Shown here piece after piece: positions 6,802 through 13,999 of a stretch of 24,594 bases of DNA (positions are counted from its first letter, which is position 1; each line of letters starts with the position of its first letter). The translations under genes and the position numbers were made by a program. Origin of the DNA: Bacteroidota bacterium (lineage in GTDB: Bacteria; Bacteroidota; Bacteroidia; Cytophagales; Cyclobacteriaceae); contig JAEZEH010000149.1 in the NCBI GenBank assembly GCA_023417785.1, positions 1-24,594 on the forward strand, read 5' to 3'. The notes under the pieces were generated by a model, which saw only the letters and a program-made list of their open reading frames with translations, was not told where the DNA came from and did not search any database.

Positions 6802-8097
6802 ATGTTAATTCTGTCTTCTATAATAGCATTTACGCTCGTCATCCTGTTGCTGGTGCTAATGCTCCTGTTGGCCCAGAAGAAGTTGGTGCAGTCCGGTCCG
6901 GTGGAGATTAAGATTAATGGTGAAAAAGATCTGACGGTATCTGCTGGTAGCTCTTTGTTGACCACCCTGGCCAACGAAAAGATATTTCTTGCTTCGGCCT
7001 GTGGCGGTGGCGGTACCTGCGCAATGTGCAAATGTGTTGTCGAATCCGGCGCGGGCGATGTGCTCCCCACTGAACTCGGTCACCTTTCCCGCAAGGAACG
7101 GAAAGAGAACGTCCGGCTTGCCTGCCAGGTGAAAGTAAAGCAGGATCTTGTTATCCGAATCCCGGAAGAAGTTTTCGGGATTAAGAAATGGGAGTGCGAG
7201 GTCGTTTCAAATTATAACGTATCGACCTTTATTAAGGAGTTTAAGGTAAAGCTGCCTCCGGGCGAAACGCTAAAATTCCAGGCTGGCGGTTATATTCAAA
7301 TCGACGTGCCCGTCATTACTGTCGATTATAAAAACATAGATATCGCCCCCCATCCTGAGCTTGGGCACGCCGATCCCAATGTTTTCAAGGCCGATTGGGA
7401 TAAATTCAAGTTGTGGGGGCTGCAGATGAAGAATGATGAGCCGATTTTCAGGGCATATTCGATGGCTAACCACCCCGCTGAAGGAAATATTATTATGCTG
7501 AACATCCGAATTGCCACCCCTCCTTGGGATCGTGCCAATAACAAGTGGATGGATGTGAACCCGGGAATTTGTTCTTCCTACGTTTTTGACAGAAAGCCAG
7601 GCGACAAGGTGATGATTTCGGGCCCTTATGGCGAATTCCATATAAACCCGACCGAGCGTGAAATGATATACATCGGAGGGGGTGCCGGTATGGCTCCGCT
7701 GCGTGCTCAGATTTTCCACCTGTTCCATACGGAACGCACTAACAGGAAAGTGTCATACTGGTACGGAGGTCGTTCCAAAAAGGAGCTGTTTTACGTGGAC
7801 CACTTCAGGAAGATCGAAGAGGAATTTCCGAATTTCCAATTCAACATAGGTTTGAGTGAACCGCTTCCGGAAGACAACTGGAAGGTGCGCAAGAACCTTG
7901 ACGACCGGGAAGGCGATGGCTACGTGGGCTTTATTCACCAGTGTCTGTACGACAATTATTTGAAAGATCACCCCGCTCCGGAAGATGTGGAATATTACCT
8001 GTGCGGACCTCCGTTGATGAACGCCGCCGTTCTCAAAATGCTCGATGAAATGGGCATTCCTAATGAAAATATCCGCTTCGACGATTTCGGAGGCTAA
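6802..8097 (+). CDS. nqrF: Na+-translocating NADH:quinone reductase subunit F
   Basis: NqrF is the NADH-oxidising subunit that feeds electrons through FAD and a 2Fe-2S cluster into the sodium-pumping Nqr complex of the inner membrane. The 431-aa protein has one N-terminal membrane helix (2-24), a plant-ferredoxin-type cluster with C67, C73, C76 and C108 (ACGGGGTCAMC, then LAC), the FAD motif RAYSMAN (217-223), the NADH-binding GGGAGMAPL (292-300) and CGPP (401-404), and the aromatic C-terminal FDDFGG. This order and spacing match NqrF rather than soluble phenol-hydroxylase-type reductases, which lack the membrane helix. It has its own promoter and a strong terminator. No nqrA-E genes are in the window, although they usually precede nqrF, so it may be a split or additional copy. 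Confidence 0.9.
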   Translation: MLILSSIIAFTLVILLLVLMLLLAQKKLVQSGPVEIKINGEKDLTVSAGSSLLTTLANEKIFLASACGGGGTCAMCKCVVESGAGDVLPTELGHLSRKERKENVRLACQVKVKQDLVIRIPEEVFGIKKWECEVVSNYNVSTFIKEFKVKLPPGETLKFQAGGYIQIDVPVITVDYKNIDIAPHPELGHADPNVFKADWDKFKLWGLQMKNDEPIFRAYSMANHPAEGNIIMLNIRIATPPWDRANNKWMDVNPGICSSYVFDRKPGDKVMISGPYGEFHINPTEREMIYIGGGAGMAPLRAQIFHLFHTERTNRKVSYWYGGRSKKELFYVDHFRKIEEEFPNFQFNIGLSEPLPEDNWKVRKNLDDREGDGYVGFIHQCLYDNYLKDHPAPEDVEYYLCGPPLMNAAVLKMLDEMGIPNENIRFDDFGG

Positions 8098-8117
8098 CAT
8101 CCTTAGAGAAATAATCC

Positions 8118-8146
8118 AAAGGCCGGCTATTGCCGGCCTTTTTGCG
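8118..8146 (+). terminator. Strong intrinsic terminator after nqrF
   Basis: AAAGGCCGGC (8118-8127) and GCCGGCCTTT (8132-8141) form a perfect 10-bp stem with a TATT loop, followed by TTGCGTTTTT. It lies 20 nt after the nqrF stop. Confidence 0.92.
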
Positions 8147-8192
8147 TTTTTCATCAGTTTTCGGTAAATATGGTACACCAAACCTTAAACCG

Positions 8193-8738
8193 TTGAGACG
8201 GCTCATATCCATATTGTTTCTCTTCGTCTTTCTCTTCAATGTGGGAGGATATTACCTGGTGTTCCTGGGTATGAAAGCAAAAGCGAAACAAGATCTCCTT
8301 ACAAGACTTGATGCTAATGATTATACCTCAAATGAAACGCTTGTTTTATCCGTTCCGTTGTCGATGCCATATCCCATCTATTCAGCTGGCTATGAAAGCG
8401 TAGATGGCGAATTTCAGCAACAGGGTCAGGCGTACAAACTTGTTAAACAGAAAATAGAAAACGATACGTTGTTTATTGTCTGCATTCGGGATGATCAGTC
8501 AACCAAAATCATTAATGCTTTCCAGGATTTTTCGAAAGTGGCCAATAACCTCCCCGTTGCATCCAAAGAGGCGTTGAATTTACTGGCAAAGCTTTATAAG
8601 GATTTCAACACCTCGGAATTTGTCTTTCACTACAAGAGCAGATTTCTTTTTGAACAAACTTTTTATGCACAGTCCAGCCCGTCTCTGGATGAAGTTGCTG
8701 TAATAGTTGATTCGCCTCCTCCAAAAAACAGATTTTGA
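8193..8738 (+). CDS. Membrane-anchored protein of unknown function
   Basis: I do not recognise this protein. From the TTG at 8193 it is 181 aa: a short basic start (RR), one hydrophobic segment at about 4-24 (LISILFLFVFLFNVGGYYLVF), then a soluble region presumed extracytoplasmic, ending in a Pro-rich SPPPKNRF. The start is uncertain. An ATG at 8130 in frame would begin inside the nqrF terminator hairpin and add 21 residues, while the first internal ATG (8271) would remove the membrane segment, so I prefer a non-ATG start after the terminator. It lies 79 nt upstream of the barrel protein at 8818 on the same strand and may be co-expressed with it. Confidence 0.6.
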   Translation: MRRLISILFLFVFLFNVGGYYLVFLGMKAKAKQDLLTRLDANDYTSNETLVLSVPLSMPYPIYSAGYESVDGEFQQQGQAYKLVKQKIENDTLFIVCIRDDQSTKIINAFQDFSKVANNLPVASKEALNLLAKLYKDFNTSEFVFHYKSRFLFEQTFYAQSSPSLDEVAVIVDSPPPKNRF

Positions 8739-8758
8739 TTTGTTATCATGAACCATCT

Positions 8759-8776
8759 CCATTGTCTGGACAATGG
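8759..8776. promoter_or_regulatory. Perfect dyad upstream of the barrel gene
   Basis: CCATTGT (8759-8765) and ACAATGG (8770-8776) form a 7-bp inverted repeat with a 4-nt centre, 42 nt before the barrel gene start. It could be an operator or a leader hairpin. No T tract follows, so it is not a terminator. Confidence 0.35.
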
Positions 8777-8817
8777 TTATTCCTTCCTACACTACAACCA
8801 AAACCATCATTGCTGTT

Positions 8818-9921
8818 ATGAAACAATACTTCTACATAACGTTATTATTTTTTTGTGCTCTACTGACTTTCCCCACCGGAGCGAATGGTCAGGGGTGCGT
8901 CGCGGTCCGGAATATGTCCGGCTGCAGCCTCAGCTACGACTCAGTTTCATCGGCTGACAAATTTCTGGTAAGTCTCAATTACCGTTATTTCCGATCCTAT
9001 AAACATTTTCGGGGTGATCACGAAGAGAAAGAGCGGGTGGAAAATGGAACGGAAGTGATCAACAACGATAACTCTGTTATTCTTGGCATTAACTACTTCG
9101 TGAACCGGAAGTTCAGTGTCGGCATCTCGGTTCCCTTTCTTATCATTGATCGTTCCTCGATGTATGAACATTATGGAAACTCACCACAGGCAAATCCCGG
9201 GAGGAACCGGTTCCATACACAATCCCAGGGACTCGGCGACATCAGAATTTCCGCTGCTTATACCATAATGCCGACGCACACTTCGCGGTTAACATTGGGA
9301 GCCGGCCTGAAACTTCCTACCGGGAATTACGACTACAAGGATCATTTTCATAAGCGCGCAAAAGATGGATCGGATAGCGTGATCTATCAGGTTGTGGACC
9401 AGTCAATGCAACCCGGAGATGGTGGATTAGGCATAATTGCTGAAGGCAACTTTGTACAGAACTTCGGCCTTAGCTGGCTATTGTATGCCGACGGTATGTA
9501 CATGCTCAATCCGCGGAACACAAATGGCATTCAGCGATCAAGACTTAATACGATGGTTCCCAACGCAAATGAGTTCTCGGTAGCGGATCAGTTCTTTGCT
9601 CGGTTCGGAGCCCGATACGCATCAGGAAAAATGCAGTACGGTCTCGGGGGCCGCGTGGAGGGCATTCCGGCACGAGACCTAGTCGGAAAGAGTGACGGAT
9701 TCAGACGCCCTGGTTATATTATCTCGGTGGAGCCGTCCATACTCTTTTCAACAGGTCAGCATGTTATTGGTGTGAATGTTCCTGTTGCCTTGTATCGCAA
9801 CAGAATCCGGAGTGTGTTAGACGTGCAACGCAGCGCGGAACTCGGATCCCGCCAACACGGCGATGCGGCATTCGCGGATTGGCTGTTGTCAGTATCCTAT
9901 GCATACAGAATCCAACGCTGA
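8818..9921 (+). CDS. Outer-membrane beta-barrel protein, transporter-like
   Basis: A 367-aa protein with a signal peptide (1-24, MKQYFYITLLFFCALLTF, cleavage near GANG/QG). The mature part has alternating polar and hydrophobic strands typical of an outer-membrane barrel, and the motifs GLGDIRI (138-144) and GLKLPTGN (163-170), which resemble the GLGD and LPTG turns of phenol-degradation MetA-like and related transporter barrels. The mature N-terminus carries two cysteines (C27 and C36, in GCVAVRNMSGC) that could form a disulfide. The substrate is unknown. I chose the ATG at 8818 because it gives a proper signal peptide; an earlier in-frame ATG at 8773 would add 15 residues in front of it. Confidence 0.7.
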   Translation: MKQYFYITLLFFCALLTFPTGANGQGCVAVRNMSGCSLSYDSVSSADKFLVSLNYRYFRSYKHFRGDHEEKERVENGTEVINNDNSVILGINYFVNRKFSVGISVPFLIIDRSSMYEHYGNSPQANPGRNRFHTQSQGLGDIRISAAYTIMPTHTSRLTLGAGLKLPTGNYDYKDHFHKRAKDGSDSVIYQVVDQSMQPGDGGLGIIAEGNFVQNFGLSWLLYADGMYMLNPRNTNGIQRSRLNTMVPNANEFSVADQFFARFGARYASGKMQYGLGGRVEGIPARDLVGKSDGFRRPGYIISVEPSILFSTGQHVIGVNVPVALYRNRIRSVLDVQRSAELGSRQHGDAAFADWLLSVSYAYRIQR

Positions 9922-9944
9922 TAATTTTTTGAACAAGATTATGG

Positions 9945-9968
9945 AGAGCCCGCCCGAGAGCGGGCTCT
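9945..9968. terminator. Hairpin between convergent genes
   Basis: AGAGCCCGC (9945-9953) pairs perfectly with GCGGGCTCT (9960-9968) around a 6-nt loop. It sits between the barrel gene (plus) and the histidine kinase (minus), touching the kinase stop codon, and probably serves both. T tracts are short on both sides. Confidence 0.75.
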
Positions 9969-11716
9969 TACTGTTTTGCGGCAGGAGCCGGGATCTGCGG
10001 AATAGTAAATTTCACCCTCGTACCGACGTGAACTTCTGACTCAATCGATATGCTTCCGTTAAGTTTATCTATTGCTTCTTTAACAATGTACAGGCCGAGT
10101 CCTGAGCCCGCGTTGTCGTCGGTTGCGCGATAGAACATCTTGTACAAATTTGGCAGATGTTCCTTTTCGATGCCTTTACCATTGTCTTCAACTACCAAAT
10201 GCGCGGAATGGTCATCCAGCTGAACAGATATCTTGATTACGGGGTCCTTACCATTTCGGTACCGGATTGCATTTGACAAGAGGTTATTCAATATCACCTT
10301 AAGGCGCCATCGATCCGAGTAGAAAACTTTAGGTTGATCGATCTCAATAATTTTTTCCAGCTTGTCGGCTTCCTGCGCTGCGAACTTCAACTGATCGAAG
10401 GCTTCACTAATTATGTCGCTGAAGAAAACCTGTTCGCGGCTTACCTCAAGTCTCGTGTTTCGCGACTGATCAAGAATTTCCTTAATAAAATGATCCTGCT
10501 GCAGCGCGCTCTTGTTGATGAGGTTCAGATAGGTGTTTTTCATTTTGGCATTCCTGTCTTGCTTCGCCAGATTGATGAGGCCAAGAACGGAAGCGATTGG
10601 AGCCCTCAGGTCATGAGATACACTATACACAAAATTGTCTAGCTCAGTGTTGCGTTTGCTTAGCTCTTCATTGGTCTTCTTGATTTTCCGTTCGACCTCT
10701 TTACGAATCTGAATTTCTTCCTTCAATGCGCGTGTTCTCTCGAGCACTTTCGTTTCGAGCGTCGCGGTCAGATCGATAAGTTGCTTCTGTGCTATCCTTC
10801 GTTCCGTTACGGTTGCCGACAGCACGATGGTTGATACGCTTATTACTCCAACGAAGATTTGCAGGAGCAGCATCGTGTTATATGAGTCGTTAAGAATAAA
10901 CGGTCCCGTATGGTGGACGGTAGCATAGATGGCAAATAGTGACGTTATAATTACACCTGCCGTTGCCAGTGTCAGGTTGAATCTGAAAGCTATCCAAAGC
11001 AACAGGGGTAACACAAGAAATGGCAGCGCGTGTTGAAATGTCAGCGCCACGTATTCAATCTGGAGCAGGAGAATGATTGCGATACCACATACGACGAAGA
11101 CGCCGATTTCACCGACCTTCTCCCAGGTAAGTCTTAATGACGGAGGCTGGACCATTGAGAGGATGAAAGGTGTAAACAGGAATATCCCTGCTGCGTTGCC
11201 TACCCACGAGGAAAGAATGGCTCGGTAAAACAGACCTTCGTAAAAGACATGGTTTGCCATTAATACCCAGCTGCCGATCCCGGCACCAGCGAGGCACATG
11301 ATCATGGTGATAAGAAGGAATCGGAAAGCATTCTTGGCAGTGTTGAAGGGATAGGGATCCCTAACCGTTAGTTGCAATAGGCAACTACCTATAACCGCCT
11401 CAATTGTGTTGGCTATGGCGATGCCCGAACTTATAAAAATGACGGAGGAGGGCGCCAGGCCCGGGTTATTCCAGAACGCCAGCACATTCGCGACGAGTGA
11501 ACCGATCATGATACCCGGCCAGATGCTGCGGCCAAATAGAAGAGTCAGAGCAAAGGCAACGCCCGATGGGGGCCATGTTGGAAGAGCGGTTGTGTTTTCA
11601 AAAGCGAGATAATAACCCAGGCGTGCCGCGAGATAGTAAGACACTGCCACGCCAATGATTTTAAGGTCGTGGTTTTGACGAAGTGAAAGCTTAGGAGCCG
11701 AAAGTATGGTTCTCAC
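9968..11716 (-). CDS. MASE1-domain sensor histidine kinase
   Basis: A membrane sensor kinase of 582 aa. Residues 15-300 are a multi-helix MASE1 sensor region (YYLAARLGYYLAF, then LPTWPPSGVAFA, typical of that domain). A coiled linker runs from about 305 to 358 (VTERRIAQKQLIDL onward). The HisKA domain has phospho-acceptor H368 in SVSHDLRAPIASVLG, and the HATPase domain has the N box around N482 (NNLLSNAIRYR), G1 at DNGKG (511-515) and G2 at GSGLGLYIV (537-545). All catalytic motifs look intact. MASE1 ligands are mostly unknown. No response regulator lies beside it, so it is an orphan kinase. It is divergent from the arginase-fold gene. Confidence 0.92.
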   Translation of the reverse strand: MRTILSAPKLSLRQNHDLKIIGVAVSYYLAARLGYYLAFENTTALPTWPPSGVAFALTLLFGRSIWPGIMIGSLVANVLAFWNNPGLAPSSVIFISSGIAIANTIEAVIGSCLLQLTVRDPYPFNTAKNAFRFLLITMIMCLAGAGIGSWVLMANHVFYEGLFYRAILSSWVGNAAGIFLFTPFILSMVQPPSLRLTWEKVGEIGVFVVCGIAIILLLQIEYVALTFQHALPFLVLPLLLWIAFRFNLTLATAGVIITSLFAIYATVHHTGPFILNDSYNTMLLLQIFVGVISVSTIVLSATVTERRIAQKQLIDLTATLETKVLERTRALKEEIQIRKEVERKIKKTNEELSKRNTELDNFVYSVSHDLRAPIASVLGLINLAKQDRNAKMKNTYLNLINKSALQQDHFIKEILDQSRNTRLEVSREQVFFSDIISEAFDQLKFAAQEADKLEKIIEIDQPKVFYSDRWRLKVILNNLLSNAIRYRNGKDPVIKISVQLDDHSAHLVVEDNGKGIEKEHLPNLYKMFYRATDDNAGSGLGLYIVKEAIDKLNGSISIESEVHVGTRVKFTIPQIPAPAAKQ

Positions 11717-11890
11717 TCGTTAGTAAATATATATATTATTCCGCATTCACCGTACCTTCTGAATATTCTATCAGTAATTTAGTGGTGACCACGGAAGCAT
11801 GACAAGAGTATGGAATTTTCCATCAATATTCAGGGCTTCCAATCACGAATGGTTGTGTCTTTATATATTCACATCTGAAATCAAATCATT

Positions 11891-13051
11891 ATGGATCTAA
11901 CCATATTTTTCAGTCCTATTGACGAGCATGTCTTTTCCGGAATCACATCCAACGCAAGTTTTTACAAAAGCATCACTGTCTTCGATGAAAAGATGCCGGA
12001 TTACCGCAACGCGCACATTGCTATTTTTGGAATCTGTGAAGAACGCGGTTCAGATCAAAACAAAGGTGCGGCCGCGGGCCCCGATGAAATCCGAAAGAAA
12101 TTGTATAACCTGAAAAGAGGAACGGGAGGCTACCGAATTGTTGACCTGGGTAATCTTAATCCCGGAATAGATCTGGAAGAAACATATGTCCGCGTAAGCG
12201 AAGTCAGTAGAATGTTGCTTGAGAACAATGTACTGCCTTTGATTATTGGGGGAACTCACGACCTGGACTACGGCCAGTATTGCGGGTACGAATCACTGGA
12301 GAAACTGGTAAGTTTTGTAAACGTCGATGCCTTCATAGACCTTGAAGACAAAGGTGAATCGACTGCGAGCCAGCAACACATTCACCGCATTTTGCTTCAC
12401 GAGCCAAACTACCTGTTTGCCTACACGCATCTGGCCCATCAAACTTATCTTATCGATCCTTACGCAGTTTCCATTCTCGAAAAGTTATATTTCGAAGCAT
12501 TTCGGATCGGACATATACGAACCAATATTCAGGAGATCGAACCCGCAGTGCGCAACGCCGATATGCTTTCATTCGACGTCACCGCTATTCGTTCGGCCGA
12601 TGCTCCAGGGAATGGGAATGCTCAGCCATTCGGGCTAACCGGGGAGGAGGCGTGTCAGATCTGCTGGTACGCGGGACTAAACGAAAAATTGAGTTCCATC
12701 GGATTCTATGAATACAACCCGAGCTTCGACGATGCCAATCGTAAGACGGCTTCTGTTATTGCAACCATGATCTGGTATTTCGTGGAAGGCTACTACCACC
12801 GGAAGAATGACCAGAATTTCAGGGGTAATGATTTTCTCAAGTATTCGGTTTCCATGCCCGTTGAACCGGAGGTTATTACCTTTTACAAGAGCAAGCTAAG
12901 TGAAAAATGGTGGATGGAAGTTCCTTATCCCCATGGTCATTCACGCTATTCGAGGAACAGCATTGTGCCCTGCAGCTATAATGATTATCAGGTAGCGGTT
13001 AAGGGCGAAGTGCCGGAGCGATATATAAGTGCACTTGCCAAGCTGATCTGA
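11891..13051 (+). CDS. Arginase/agmatinase-fold protein with altered metal site
   Basis: A 386-aa member of the ureohydrolase family (arginase, agmatinase, formimidoylglutamase). The fold's landmarks are in order: AAGPDEIRKKLYNL (61-74), GGTHDL with H123 (usually GGDHS), VDAFID (145-150, usually DAHxD), SFDVTAI (227-233, usually SxDxD), APG (238-240) and EYNP (274-277). Of the six usual dimanganese ligands, H123, D146, D150 and D229 are kept, but the DAHxD histidine is F148 and the second aspartate of DxD is T231. Full two-metal catalysis is therefore doubtful; it may bind one metal, use another chemistry or be a pseudoenzyme. About 100 C-terminal residues (YYHRKNDQNF onward) extend beyond the usual arginase core. 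It converges with yicC, 5 bp between stops. Confidence 0.82.
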   Translation: MDLTIFFSPIDEHVFSGITSNASFYKSITVFDEKMPDYRNAHIAIFGICEERGSDQNKGAAAGPDEIRKKLYNLKRGTGGYRIVDLGNLNPGIDLEETYVRVSEVSRMLLENNVLPLIIGGTHDLDYGQYCGYESLEKLVSFVNVDAFIDLEDKGESTASQQHIHRILLHEPNYLFAYTHLAHQTYLIDPYAVSILEKLYFEAFRIGHIRTNIQEIEPAVRNADMLSFDVTAIRSADAPGNGNAQPFGLTGEEACQICWYAGLNEKLSSIGFYEYNPSFDDANRKTASVIATMIWYFVEGYYHRKNDQNFRGNDFLKYSVSMPVEPEVITFYKSKLSEKWWMEVPYPHGHSRYSRNSIVPCSYNDYQVAVKGEVPERYISALAKLI

Positions 13052-13056
13052 TTCGG

Positions 13057-13935
13057 CTACAACACGTTGCTGAGTTGTTCCTTTATCTTTTCCAGTTCCT
13101 CCTTCATGATGACAACGTGCTTCTGAATTTCCGCATCGTTTGCCTTTGAACCGATAGTATTGATCTCTCGGCCAATTTCCTGACTTATGAAGCCGAGTTT
13201 CTTGCCGTTGCTTTGAGATTCCAAAAGGATTTTCAGGAAGTACTCAAGGTGTGAACGCAGTCTGACTTTTTCTTCGTTGATGTCCAGTTTTTCTATATAA
13301 AAAATTATCTCCTGTTCGAGTCTGTTGGTGTCGTAACCCTCTTCTCCGAAAAAGGAAGTGATATTTCCTTTGATTCGCTCGCGTATGCGCTGCACCCTGC
13401 GCGGATCGAGTACTTCGATCTCCTTCAGTTCTCTGTCGATAACGGCAATGCATTCCTTCAGCATTTTCTCGAGCACCCGGCCCTCGGAAATCCTGAACTC
13501 TTCACATTTCGAAATGGCTTCGATTATACAGTTGCGTACTTTCTTCCATTCGCCGTCTTCAGTGGCTTCGATCAACCTGTTCTGAATCACGTCGGGTGAG
13601 TTGAGTGCAATTTCAAACAGGTTTTCCCTTTGAACGCCAACCTTTCCGGCGAGCTTTGCGAGCTCTTCGAAGTACGCCAGGAACAGCGATTCATTATAGC
13701 TCTGCCGGATCTCTTTGTCCGCATAAGGAACGTATTCAACCGAAAGGGAAACCTTACCGCGTTCGAGTTTTTCACTAATAAGGTTTCGAACCTCTATTTC
13801 CTTGTCGGAAAATACTTTCGGAAGACGAAGGTTGAGATCAAGATATTTTGAATTCAGTGTCTTGACTTCAGCGTTCATTTGAACCTGGCCATCGTCGTTG
13901 ACACATTGGCCGAAGCCTGTCATGGATTTGAGCAT
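13057..13935 (-). CDS. yicC: YicC/YloC-family endoribonuclease
   Basis: Members of this family are endoribonucleases; E. coli YicC affects small-RNA turnover. The 292-aa length is normal. The N-terminal YicC domain starts MLKSMTGFG and includes AEVKTLNSKYLDL, and the C-terminal DUF1732 domain includes GFISQEIGREINTIGSKAN and ends in a charged helix with EELEKIKEQLSNVL. The middle part, rich in Glu and Lys, is helical. It lies 64 nt downstream of the large propeller-barrel gene on the same strand and is probably the last gene of that operon. Confidence 0.92.
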   Translation of the reverse strand: MLKSMTGFGQCVNDDGQVQMNAEVKTLNSKYLDLNLRLPKVFSDKEIEVRNLISEKLERGKVSLSVEYVPYADKEIRQSYNESLFLAYFEELAKLAGKVGVQRENLFEIALNSPDVIQNRLIEATEDGEWKKVRNCIIEAISKCEEFRISEGRVLEKMLKECIAVIDRELKEIEVLDPRRVQRIRERIKGNITSFFGEEGYDTNRLEQEIIFYIEKLDINEEKVRLRSHLEYFLKILLESQSNGKKLGFISQEIGREINTIGSKANDAEIQKHVVIMKEELEKIKEQLSNVL

Positions 13936-13999
13936 TTCGAACCGTTAAACTGGGATGAAATTACAAAAAGTTTAGACAAGCGCTGTATGTTGCCGGAGA

